Assembly (NCBI RefSeq): GCF_026210795.1
Contig: NC_089445.1
Location: forward strand, 806,001-870,000
From: Rhizophagus irregularis
Lineage: Eukaryota; Glomeromycota; Glomeromycetes; Glomerales; Glomeraceae
Direction of reading: 5' to 3'
Length of the DNA stretch: 64,000 bases
Notes under the pieces: model-generated
The model's input: the letters and a program-made list of their open reading frames with translations, nothing else
Databases searched by the model: none
Told to the model about the DNA's origin: nothing
In this document: piece by piece, positions 34,429 to 45,680 of the stretch
Layout of the letters: every line of letters begins with the position of its first letter
Position numbering within the stretch: position 1 is the first letter of the stretch
Position numbers and translations under genes: made by a program

Positions 34429-34967
34429 ATGCTCATTATTTCTCTCAGCCAATTTCCAGATGTTAATGAGGAAACAAAAATGCTCATTAAAGAGTGGGGC
34501 AAGGTCATTACAAACAAGTACAAGGATATAGAGAAAGACTATAATTTAAATGAAGAAATGTTTTGTAATGAACCTTTACTTGTAATTGATTATGATCAAT
34601 TTGGTCTTGAAAGACGAAAGATTACGGATTCTCATGTAGCTAAAAGTATGTTTGTAAATTATCACATTAACTTTGTTCGGGTTTTTCTAATTTTTTTGTG
34701 GTTTTTTTTTTTTTGAATCAAGCAATCATAACTACTCCAGGATATACAGATAATGATCTAATTTCCGTTAATTTACGACTTCAATCAAATTCGGTTTTTA
34801 TTTTCAATAATTCCAAATTACTTGATGATGCAGTTTCTCGATTATTTCAAAACTATCATAACTTGATTGTAAGATTTCATTACCCTTCTATTGGACGAGT
34901 GTATGATATAAGGTTTCGAATGAATGGCACATTTGTAACTTGTGAACGTTTTAATATCTTTGATTAA
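34429..34967 (+). CDS. Uncharacterised two-exon protein
   Basis: Exons 34429-34645 and 34723-34967, joined across a GTATGT...AG intron, give 153 residues. The first exon is charged and helical (VNEETKMLIKEWGKVITNKY) and ends with IDYDQFGLERRKITDSHVAK. The second encodes a compact-looking domain (VNLRLQSNSVFIFNN, then HYPSIGRVYDIRFRMNGTF). I do not recognise the family. A further open stretch at 35047-35165 (ESDFPLFILNCNYAS) behind a TTATTTATTAG acceptor looks coding and could be an alternative last exon, but no good in-frame donor was found before the TAA. It may be membrane-anchored if the upstream small ORF is its first exon. Confidence 0.5.
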
Positions 34968-35167
34968 TATCATTTGGTATGCAACAGTTTTTTATTATCT
35001 ATTTTATATTTCTGCATTAATCGTAATATTACTTATTTATTTATTAGAATTTTTGCTAAAGCTATTCTTGAATCAGATTTTCCTTTATTTATACTTAATT
35101 GTAACTATGCAAGTCAAAATAATATAATAAAGTGTATTCAACGATTTATGACAATAATGTATTAAAA

Positions 35168-36860
35168 CTTATTAGAAATACTTATTATTATTATTTGTCG
35201 TTCCCATCAATCGCTATGTACCACGTCTGGATATCCGTTTATAATCCGTTGGATGATCCGGGGATCCGAACTAACAGTAATTAATAGAATAAATATATTA
35301 ATTTTAATAAATGATTAATAATACAAAAATTCGAAGTGAAGAATATAGTATAATGGAACGTGATATTATACTTTTTTAAAAATAGTCACCTTATTCTAAT
35401 ATCACGCGTAAGTCCGATTCTTTTAGATTCGTGATTTTCGATTAATTCGATCCAGATACATTCGGTCCACTTGTTGATGGAATAGTTGATCCACGAAGAC
35501 ATTAATATACGTCTTTCAACATTTTCCATTTCATCGTTTAAAAAATTTATTCACAATTAGCGTAGTCATTAAAACGTAATGTCTCTTGAATCAAAATTTT
35601 GACAATCAGAATTTTTTTTTTGATCATGGAGACGATGTAAATTTTTAATACGAAACAAAAGGATGATCGTGAAATCATATTTTTTTTTGCCTTTTTCGTT
35701 AATAAAAAGAGATCAAACAAAAAAAAATTACATAATTTAATTTATTGGAAGTTTAAGCAAAAACTTAATAAATATATAAAGGTGATACTTTTGTTATTTC
35801 CACTTTCTGCCTCACGGAAATGAATCACCTGACTTGAAATCTATCCATTCAGATCAATCCGATCTTAAAGAAACTGATCAACCAAAATTGGTTAATAAGG
35901 AAGCAAATGATTATTAGATTATAATTAGACTATAATTAAATTGATTAGACTTCAAATTTAAATAAATTTAAATAAATAGAAACCCTTTACAATTTTCTTC
36001 CTTACAGATTTTCTTTTTGATAAATAAATAAACCTATAGAAATGGATATCTCTCATAATAACGAATGATTTTCGCCAATCTATGACGAATTTGACGGTAT
36101 AAATGATTAAAATGATTAACCGATTAACTACCCATAGTCCAATCATAATTTTTTAATTTAATGAATTTATTTTACGTTAATCTTGTTTATCAATATGGAG
36201 CCACGGAAAGAATAGAATGACACATACTTTCAACATTGAAGAAATTAATTATTTTTTTTTTGTATATTTACACGTCAGTGGAAAGAGACCCATAAAAGTT
36301 TATTGTCGTCATATCGCATTTGACATATGGATAAAGTAATAACAAATTATTATCAGTTTTACTTTTCGAATATACTATTGAATGTAGAACAGATCCTAAA
36401 GTAAGATTAATTTTATCTCATTATTTTAGTGTTTAAATAATATTTTTTCTTTAAAAAAAAAAATATTTACCAGGTTTGTGTTCGCTAACGAAATTTCAAA
36501 CTTGATGATCAGTCTCATAGTTAACAACTGATCGTTCTTATGCACAAAAAGCTTATGAATGGAGATACTCAGTTATAAATTGTGATAAAGGAGATTATGC
36601 TTATCGGAAAATATATTAGCAAATTATCTTTGAAATGGAAATGTCAACATTTCAACCATCCTCTCTCTTTTGTCCCGTTTCCTTTCTTCCCACCTCATTT
36701 TTATCATTTCCAAGTAACCTATCCTCTCTTTTTTTTATTTCTTCTCTCTTTCCTTTTACAATGAATATAATTGTATATATATATATATATTTTTTATGTA
36801 ATATAAATTTACGTTCGTCTCAAATTGATAAAAATTAATTTATATATATTTTTTAAAAAA
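35168..36860. other. Gene-poor region with possible coding remnants
   Basis: No intact gene is supported. Near 35815-35920 a frame reads SPDLKSIHSDQSDLKETDQ up to a stop, like the disordered tail of a protein, but nothing upstream joins to it. A GC-richer patch near 35222-35270 has repeated ATCCG motifs. Confidence 0.4.
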
Positions 36861-36869
36861 TTTTATAGA

Positions 36870-37029
36870 TTATTCATTAACTTCATCTGAGATTCCTTAC
36901 GATAATTATTGCTATTATTCGATAACTTCAGATTTGTCAACAATTTCAGATGTATCAATTTCATCAATTTCAAATGCATTAAGCGATAATAACAATTCAT
37001 CTGAGATTCCTTATGATAATCATCGCTAA
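36870..37029 (+). pseudogene. Isolated exon-like remnant with internal repeat
   Basis: After a TTTTATAG acceptor-like site at about 36868, one frame stays open to a TAA at 37029 and reads as a Ser/Ile/Asp-rich tail (SEIPYDNYCYY, then SDLSTISDVSISS, then SEIPYDNHR). TTCATCTGAGATTCCTTA occurs twice, near 36882 and 36997, so the tail carries a duplicated motif. No upstream exon was found. It may be the last exon of a lost gene. Confidence 0.3.
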
Positions 37030-37379
37030 ACGTTTCGACCTCCTTGTTGAGTATTAGTCGAGTTGAATCCGCAAAAATATTCTCAATTTGATCACAGTGG
37101 TGCTTGATAAATTAAAGAAGAATTCCGGCAATTAAGAGTATTAATTGTATTAATTACAAATCTGATCTGCACGAAAATACGAAATGGTTCTTCAGTTTGG
37201 ATCAATTTACGAGTTGTCTGAAAAGAATTTAATTAAATAGAAAATTTATCAATTGAAAATTTTCAAATTTTCATATCTGGGAACGTGGTTGATCAGTTGG
37301 ATATTTTCTAATTTCAGTAAGAAAAAGTAATTCAGTTGACAGATTTTGGTTTAAACTCACTTTGAGTCTTTTATTGATA

Positions 37380-38075
37380 CCCAATTTTAAATATTGGATT
37401 ATGTTCGTGAATTTAATAAAGTATTACCATTTAGAATCAATTATCTGGGCATTATTTCAAAAGTCTCTACCAGAGATTTTTCCTTTATTACTACTAAGAA
37501 ACGTTTGGACGATCGATTTCAGTAGTGCATCCTGGGCTGAGATAAATAATGGTTTTGAATGGGTACAAAATTCGGTAAGAAAATTTGTAAATATTGTCGC
37601 TACAGTTTTATACTTTTATTGATTAAAAATCAATATTCCGGAGAAAATCATTGGTGGTTATAATCCGGAAGAATAGTAACTTTGAATTAGAGAATTCTCC
37701 TAGATATTTACGCACCAAAAGATCGTCGCTCTATTAAATTTTCACAAAACGGATTTAAGTGATGTCAACAATAGCAACAACACATTTTATAGTAATACGA
37801 CGAACAAATAAACTCAAGCTTTCTCATTTCTCATTTTAGTTCAAAATGATAATAGTAAAATGGAAAATTTTAGTTCACCTTGTTCATAACTGCCGTGGCG
37901 AGTGCGGTCCGTTCTTGACCTATGGATTATCCCTAAAATTTGTTCATTTGAAAATCCATGACAGTCTAAATAATTTAGTTATCATCAGTAAATTCATGCG
38001 AGATTAGTCCCAGAGATGAAACGGGCGAATTTAAATTTGTGGATTATGAGATAAAAATTTTAGGTGGTTCATGTT
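37380..38075 (+). pseudogene. Decayed BTB-TLDc family gene
   Basis: Pieces resemble the BTB-BACK-TLDc family seen intact at 51616. IPEKIIGGYNPEE near 37640 matches the family motif EILGGYNxxEW, followed by a stop. DETGEFKFVDYEIKIL near 38015 matches the family end ET(D/E)xxFxxEDYEVFQ. The open stretch 37362-37622 lies upstream where the middle region would be. Stops and indels separate these pieces, so no full protein is expected. The call rests on two short motifs in the right order and spacing. Confidence 0.5.
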
Positions 38076-39297
38076 TAAATAATAAGACTGAGAGAGCAAT
38101 TAACATTAGTGGGATTTTTGGTTTCATGTTGGTTAAATTTTGTAATTTTGTAAACTTCAAATTTTGCAATTTCCTTCTTTATTCTGTAATTAATTTCTGC
38201 ATTAAGGGAATTAATTCTAAAATAAAATTTCAGTGGTGAGTTAATAATAGCCAACGTAGATTATTATTAGTGAGACTATACATTCCTTGTTATAAAATTT
38301 ACAATAAAAGTGTGTTTACCGATAAAATAAATTTTCAATAATAAAATTTTAAATCTGTTTTGCTTTTAAAGCTAATATTATTAACCTATAGAATTTTATA
38401 AAAAAAAATAAAAAATTAATGTAGTTTTGTTATCAAAATACACTCGACGCCTTGATTTTTTCACTTTTCATAAAAATTAAAACGAGCGAGCGTATCGTTT
38501 ATTTAACGAAGAGAAAGGTTAAAAAAGTAAAAAGTAATCAGGTAATAGCCGACTTTCAAAAGGGTTTAAATTAAGGCCGCAGACTTAAACTTCACACGAT
38601 CACGCCATGAGCGTGCGATTTTTTCATATTTGTTATTTGTTTTGTACGTTTGATTTACAATGGACCAAATGGACCAATCAATCATTATGTGAATAATTTT
38701 TTGTCTATATTAATAATAAATATGTCTCATGACTCAATTGGATCATGACAGACAAGCAAAATAGATGGACTTACGGAGAGACACGGAGATAGAATAATGA
38801 TAACAGTGTGATGATTATTATATCATTTATTGGCTATATTGACGTACTGTTAATTATTAAATCAATAAACCTGACTAATTCGAGGTAAATGCACATCAGG
38901 TACGCAGTTAGACGCAGTATGACGCAGTGGCTTTTATTATGTTTACATTTTGATGATGCATCTACGTTACAATCATTTTTATTATGAACTGTATTTAGGC
39001 AATAATCAAAATTACACAACCTCACCTTACCATGATAGTCATTTTGATTGTATGAATTATGACAAATTATTACACAGCCCCTTAAAGTGTGTCAAATTGT
39101 GTTGACCCCTTAATATTGTTCATACGGGTTGTACAGGTTTATTTGACTCTTAAATAGACCACTTTTCCCTTGACCTGAACTCTACTTTTTCTCAAGAAAA
39201 AAAAAAACAATACTTCATATATAAATACCCTTTTCATTAAAGAAAATACTATTCTTTTTTATATATACTTTATATATATATATATATTTCTTATAAC
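38076..39297. other. Gene-poor region
   Basis: No gene is supported. The stretch contains a GC-richer patch near 38570-38620 with CTTCACACGATCACGC, the inverse of a motif at 496-511, and repeated GACGCAGT words near 38915. A TATATA-rich tract at about 39262-39290 precedes the ligase ATG and may serve as its promoter. Confidence 0.4.
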
Positions 39298-41334
39298 ATG
39301 GAACTATTTATCGTATTTATCGGTACTTTGACCCTCTCTACTCGTGAAGCTCATATAAACAAAGCTAAAAAGAACGGTTATGAAGTCACAGAAACTATAT
39401 CAAAGTCTACAACTTTTCTTATTTGTGGAAAAGACGGTGATCAAACGATTATTAACAAAGCTAAAAGTTATGGTGTAAGAATTATTAGTGAACAAAAATG
39501 GGTTGAAACTCTTCATAAAGTGGAAACATGCGGAACTGGAAAAAAAAGAACTAGAAGCGATAACAACAAATCACAGAATCAAAAGAAATTGGTTTATCTA
39601 GAGTCTCGACAATACAGGAGATTTTGGCAAATGAGACGCGTCTATAAAACAACTTATATCCGTACCGGTTCAATCGGTTCAAAAGGAATGGAAACAAGCA
39701 AAGAATATGAGACCAAAAGACTTGCAAAGGAGAGTATGACTTCAATGATCGCAAGTAAAAAAGTATCTGGATATAAAGAAGCTAGAAGACCACAATCTCT
39801 TGATTATGAAGACTCATCGGATTCTTCTGATGATAATTTTGGTGATGAGAATGATGAAAACGATTACAAATACAAACAAAAAAAGCAAAAACTTGAGAAT
39901 GAGGAATCTGAATCGGATGCAACATTACATGGTGACGAAACGAGTGACGTTGACAATGGTGCCGCAGCTTTAAAAGAGGACGAGGATGAAGATTTATCAA
40001 CTATAAAGAGTTTGCCATCCCTTCCTTCATTTATAACTAATCCAAAAAGTTCGATGTCAATTATGAAAGGAAATAATAGTGTTGATGTACTTTTGGCTCA
40101 TCCTTGGAAACCTGACGAAACTGATCCAACTGGTTGGTGGATCTCAGAAAAACTTGATGGTGTAAGAGCATTTTGGAATTCTAAAAGGGGAAAATTTTAT
40201 TCAAGGAATGGAAATGAATTCGTGCCTCCTTCTTGGTAATTGACAGGTTTTATTGTTTATATGCCTTTTTTAAGGTAATTTCTCATATTTTTGCTTATTT
40301 ACAGGTTCTCTAAAGGACTTCCACGTGACAAAGACCTTGATGGTGAACTTTTTGGAGGTAGAGGAAAATTTCAATCTACAATTAGTATTGTGAAAGCGGG
40401 TGTAGAAGAATGGAAGAATATCACATATGAAGTAAGCACATTGTTTTTATTTGAAGCCATAAACCAATATTAAATATGTAATTATTTGCCGATGCGGTCT
40501 TAGCTCCGGCCAGGATTAAAAATCTTGAGCTCTCGGCTCGCACTATGTGACGCAGCAGGTCACCTGAACTCTCATCTAAACTATTTTAAACTTTCTTTTC
40601 GTTAACTTTTATTTGAAATTTATTGCGTAGATTTTTGATGTTCCTACTTTGGGTTTACTCCCTTTTGAGGACCGTATGAAATATTTGAAAAAAATGATAG
40701 CAGAAAACAAGTAACAATTTATATACTCAATTTTTTATGTGTACAAGCTAGCAAATGTTTAAGAACGCTATCTGATTTATGATTGTAACGATTGTATAAA
40801 CAGGCCACAATATGCGAAATTAGTTAAGCAAAAATCCGCAAATTCTGAAAGAGACGTTTACGATGAACTTGAACGGGTTGAAAAATTGGGTGGAGAAGGA
40901 CTTATGATTCGTAAACCAGGAAGTTTATACGAAATGGGTCGGTCAAAGACTTTATTGAAGGTAATGTAAAGTAACTGAAAATTTTTTAATCAGTAGTCAT
41001 GGCGCAGTTCATTCATTGATTTGATTTTTCTTAGATTAAGACATTCTATGATGGTGAAGCCGTTGTTATAGGACATGAACCTGGTAAAGGTAAATATTTA
41101 AGACAGTGTGGTTCTCTCCTATGTAGAATGGCTAGTGGCAAAGAATTCAAAGTTGGCTCAGGAATGAACGACAATGATCGTATCAACCCTCCATCAATTG
41201 GAAGTATAATTATTTACAAATGCCAAGAACTTTCAAATAGTGGATCTCCAAGATTTCCTATATACTTAGGTGTCGCACTCGATAAAGATAAACCGACTGA
41301 CCCAGATTTCAAACAAAAAGTGAAAATTAAATAA
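39298..41334 (+). CDS. ATP-dependent DNA ligase with N-terminal BRCT and WGR domains
   Basis: This enzyme should seal nicks in DNA using ATP. Five exons (39298-40235, 40305-40431, 40631-40710, 40804-40960, 41035-41334) join in frame to 533 residues. Residues 1-75 form a BRCT domain (AHINKAKKNGYEVTETISKS, then SEQKWVETL). Residues about 95-160 form a WGR domain (QYRRFWQMRRVYKTTYIRTG) as in PARPs. An acidic linker follows, then from about residue 265 a minimal ligase: adenylation motif EKLDGVRA with the nucleophilic Lys, SRNG, DGELFGGRG, EGLMIRKPG and LLKIKTFYDGEAVV, ending with a short OB-fold. The core resembles bacterial LigE-type and Chlorella-virus-type ligases rather than DNA ligases I, III or IV. 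Intron 2 is unusually long at 199 bases. The domain set suggests recruitment to strand breaks. Confidence 0.9.
40486..40580. repeat. GC-rich insertion inside ligase intron 2
   Basis: The intron is 199 bases, against about 70 for the other introns of the gene. The extra length is a GC-rich block with short inverted words (GTGAC...GTCAC, GAGCTCTC). Its composition contrasts with the flanking AT-rich intron sequence, which suggests an inserted small repeat. Confidence 0.4.
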
Positions 41335-42063
41335 TTTATGAGACTATTTAATAAGGTAAAATAGGAAATAGGAGTGATATTGATTAAAAAAAAATTTTGA
41401 ATCATATCAAGAATTTGACTAAAACATTTCGTTGTAAGTATCTTACATCATTGTATATCATAATTCATAATTATAAATGATATTAAATTTGATACTTAAA
41501 AGAGATTAAGGAGACGATTTCCACGAGTTTGGATTATCGTAAGAATGTGACTTGAAATCTTCCAAGTGCTCGTTAAAATATTAGTCATTCAATTATTTTT
41601 CTGTTGATCAAACTTATCTCGATTTTGTTATAAATTTCTCCACTAGTATAACTAAAGACCAACCAACCGGTCATACCCGTAAAAAATCACTTTCGTCAAA
41701 TTTTCGATCATTATTTCCATTCATGCAATGTAAGAAAGATTGTCCGCATAAATTGCAAATCCAAAATTTCATGCATAAAAAAATTTCACAATAATTAAAA
41801 TTAGACCAATCATTTAACAATTTAATAAAAAAATCGATTGTTATTGTTATAGATCTAATACTGTAGTGATATGTTAATTTACAAAATTTAATTCTTAAAT
41901 TAATAAAAAAGTCTTTCATCATATTCTGTCGGTAATTAAATTACCAGTATAAAATAAGAATTTTTTTGATTGTCGATCATTTTTAATCTCACTCTGACTA
42001 ATAAATAAACGTTTATGAAGTGTTTATGATCTTTGATTCTTTTTTTTTTCTTAGAAAAATAAA
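41335..42063. other. Intergenic region
   Basis: No gene is seen. This stretch carries the ligase 3' flank and the promoter side of the SGF11-like gene. Confidence 0.5.
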
Positions 42064-43348
42064 ATGGTTGAAAATCAACTTCCATCACCTCAATTAACTC
42101 CACCTATAACTCCAAATGAAAATGAAATTCAAAATAGGAGAAGAAGACTTATTCGTAATAATAATACAATAGTAACAAGAAATAATCTTTCACAAGACGA
42201 GTATTTTATGGATTTCGAACTTCATGATCACATGACTACAACAAAAGATGATAGTAATGATGAAAGGACAATATGTTCTGATGAAGAAGAGGAAGTTGGT
42301 GGCAATAAATTGGATGAGGAAACAATATGTTCTGATAATGAAGAACTTAATTATGATGATGATATGGAAAGTTTTGATCTAAATGTTAGCGAAAGTGAAA
42401 TAGAAAATGGAAGTGAACATGAATATGAAGGAGATGAAGAAGACGAATATGAGGAATCCGAAGAGTATGATGAAACCGTTGATAAAATGTCAAGAGAAGT
42501 TATCGACTCGTTTTTCAGTAATATGGATAAAGGTGAAGCTAGTTATGTAAGTACAATATATCAAAATTTTATATAACTTAGTAAATTATTTACGCAAATG
42601 TTTATTTACCAGGCTTTTGAGATTTTGCAAGAATTAATAGATGAGTGTATCTTGGATGTTGCTTTTGAAATGCACCGACAAGCTAAGACAGATAAGCTCT
42701 GTACACGAACCTTTCAGATCCAAGATTCAAAGTATATTGTTATATTGTCGATATTCCATTCTATATTTACTTTTTTATCTAAATAATTTATTCTACACCG
42801 AAACAGTTTATTATATTTGATCGATAAACAAGGTTATGATATATTTGGTCAAAATATTAACACATTAAGATTGCAGGCAGGAAAACAACGTTGTCTAAAT
42901 TGTAATGTAATGTTTCCGGTTTCAACATATGTAAAACATTTTTCAAAGTGTCTGGGGTTAGTTCAGGGACGCACAGCGACAAAAAATATTCGTTATACTG
43001 AGTAAGTAATTTATGTTCTGATATTACTTATTACTTTGTGTTTTAAATTAAACTTTGATTGCAGCGATGAACAGACAGACAAATTTTCCGTTTTTGACTT
43101 TCCCGAATCTTCAAGTTCTTCATTTATATCAAACGGGGAAATGGATATTGATACGCAAGGTATTTTTTTCCATTAAAAATTATTTATTAAAATTTTTGAC
43201 AAATCAAAAAATTATTGAACAATAATTTTTTTTAACTTTTGTAGTAACTCGTGTAACGGATTGCAACGACACTTATGTATTTTCTAATAGGCGTCCTGTG
43301 GTGAAAACTTACGCTAAGAGAAGAACGACTAGGCAAATTTAAGTAGGT
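42064..43348 (+). CDS. SGF11/ATXN7L3-like subunit of the SAGA deubiquitinase module
   Basis: Sgf11 anchors and activates the Ubp8/USP22 deubiquitinase that removes ubiquitin from histone H2B. Five exons (42064-42546, 42613-42731, 42807-43001, 43065-43159, 43245-43348) join to 331 residues. After a long acidic, disordered N-terminus of about 160 residues comes the Sgf11 helix (LIDECILDVAFEMHRQAK) and DKQGYDIFGQ, both matching animal ATXN7L3 (LIDDVTLGLCFEVHR, GLDIFGQ). The zinc finger CLNCNVMFPVSTYVKHFSKC, spacing C-x2-C-x11-H-x3-C, is followed by LGLVQGRTATKNIR as in the nucleosome-binding finger. The acidic extension is longer than in yeast (99 residues). Intron 2 uses a weak GTATAT donor; other choices there break the frame. 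Confidence 0.85.
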
Positions 43349-44053
43349 TCTATTTATTTAATTAATTATTTATCTAATAAAAAAAAAAGATAATTATTAA
43401 ACATTTAAATTCCTGACGTGACGTGTAGGATCTGGCAACTTCGAAGGATAAAGCTGAATAATCTTTGTAAATTATAATAAGCATAGTTACAAAAGTTACT
43501 GTAGTTCAAATTCAATTAATTAATAATAATAATTTAATAATTGAAATATATTATTATTAATTAAAAAAATTCTTATCAAGATCCCGATTTGTAACCCTTC
43601 AAGATGCAAACCTATATTTTAAATAAAGCACAAAAACCTCAAGATTAATAATGCTAATTACTAAGTCTAGACTCTAGACTCTGGAATAATGAAAAAACAA
43701 CGACACGCGAATTTGAAACCGGTTTTTTAGATGACATAATTATTGATTTAAACATTTTCGTAGTGATTAATATTCACACATTTTATTTTACGCCAAATCG
43801 CCAAGTTACATATAATATGTACTACATATCTGCGCCATGAACCGAATTTTATTTACCTAAATTAGTAAGTATTGATGACGAATACAACAAATTCATTACG
43901 TTTACTCAGATCAAATACAAATTAGGAGAAATTATAAAAAATTATCATGATGTAATAAAGTATATAAAAGCGTTATCAATTCATCATAAAGTTCATCAAT
44001 TTCATCAATTCCTTGACGAACGCAAATTTTTACTAACTTTTAAATATCCTATT
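43349..44053. other. Intergenic region
   Basis: No gene is seen. AT-rich DNA between two genes transcribed in the same direction, including a TAATAATAATAATTTAATAA stretch near 43522. Confidence 0.5.
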
Positions 44054-45313
44054 ATGAGTGCAAAAATTAAAGCGGTTGTCCTTCATGAAAAAGGTGGTCA
44101 ACAAGTTGTTGAAGAAGTAGATAAGCCTACTCCAAAACCTCAACCTAATGCATCCATTCCTGGTGAACTCGGTGACTTATTAGTTAAAGTAAAAACTGTG
44201 GCTTTGAATCCCGTCGATTGGTAATATTATTTTTATAGTATTTATAATAAATGACAAATGAATAAATGATTTTTATTTGATTATATATCATTAATAGGAA
44301 ACAGGCTGAAATAGGGTTCTTTATCGATGGATATCCTGTTACTCTTGGTTCCGATGCAGCCGGAATTGTTGAAGCTGTAGGAAATGGAGTTACCGGTTTT
44401 TCTGTAGGAGATGAAGTTATGGCTCATACAAAACTAGGTGTTCCCGGAGGATATGGCGCATTTTCAGAATATGCTTTATTCGAAGCTGCTACTACATTTA
44501 AGGTTTATAAACTTATTTCATAATAGCATTGTGGATAGGAACGATCGGCTCATTTTCTCAATAATAATCTAGAAACCACCGCATTTGACTTGGGAAGAAG
44601 CCGCATCAATTCCTGTGGGATCTTTGACGGCAGCACTCGGTTTGTATCATAACTTGAATTTGCCGCTTCCTACAGAAAATCCAAGTTTCTTTCGTGAAGA
44701 ATTTATTTTGGTAATTATAATACATATCAAAATGAAGTCGTTTTATTCTTTTTATTTAAATTTTTTTTCTTTTTTTTTATGATAGATTTGGGGAGGTTCT
44801 TCCTCAATTGGTTCTTATGCAATACAACTTGCTGCTAATACGGGACTTACTGTTATCACAACAGCTTCTCCAAAAAATAATGATTATCTTAGATCAATTG
44901 GAGCAGCCCATGTTATTGACTATAATGCACCTGATGTTGTTGATCAAATTAATTCTATTACAAAAAATAATTTAAAATATGCTCTTGATGTTATTGGTTC
45001 AGAAAGTTCTAATATCGCGTTAAAGGTTTTATCACAAAATGGAAAAATTGCTTGGGCGGCAGGTCCTCCTACTGATAAAAAAGAAGGTGTTCAAGAAACG
45101 GGTATTGTACTTGGTGAATGTCATAGAGATACTAAGGGTGCTCTCAAGAATGTCAATCGACTTTTGAAGGTTGTTGAACAGTTACTTTTTGAAGGAAGGA
45201 TTCGACCTAATAATGTTGAAGTTATTGAAGGTGGGCTTAATGCTATTCCTGATGGTTTGCAAAAATTAAAGAAAGGTGTTAGTGCAAAAAAATTGATTGT
45301 TAAAATTGATTAA
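44054..45313 (+). CDS. Medium-chain dehydrogenase/reductase, zeta-crystallin or enoyl-reductase-like
   Basis: A soluble NADPH-dependent oxidoreductase without the structural zinc of classical alcohol dehydrogenases. Four exons (44054-44220, 44298-44502, 44573-44710, 44786-45313) join to 345 residues, the family's normal length. The GroES-like half holds VKTVALNPVDW, GSDAAGIVEAVG and VGDEVMAH; then TWEEAASIPVGSLTAALGLY; the Rossmann half begins IWGGSSSIGSYAIQLAA and ends KKLIVKID. The pattern matches fungal proteins annotated as zinc-binding dehydrogenase domain or trans-enoyl reductase. No polyketide synthase is nearby, so a secondary-metabolite role is not implied. The substrate cannot be deduced. 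Intron 2 uses a GTTTAT donor; the join AAG|AAA keeps the conserved FKKPPHLTWEEAA stretch. Confidence 0.9.
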
Positions 45314-45680
45314 GATATCTGTTTAATATCATGTACATTTCAAAGAAAACATAAATATTTATATATGAAATAAATTTTTATTTAAAATATTTAAAAAGGA
45401 AACTTTTTTTTACTATGATGTAAGAAATTTTACTGTGTTCAATTTACACGTGAAGCATTAACTTGAAACTGTTTAATTATCGCACGTGGAATATAAATAA
45501 AAAAACGGTATGCATGTGATTTCTCCTGATATTTACGACATATATTTAAGGCATCCGCACTTTTTTTCCGAGTGTCTTTAATCTTTTTTTTCCCAATCAT
45601 ATTTCAGTTGATCACAAACTTTTTTTTTTTTTTTCCATAAAAAAGCTTTAATTATAAATATTACGATAAAAACCAACATT

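Noticed and set aside
40486-40580. Possible tRNA-like or SINE sequence
   Set aside because: It is GC-rich with short palindromes, but no A/B box pair or cloverleaf could be made out.
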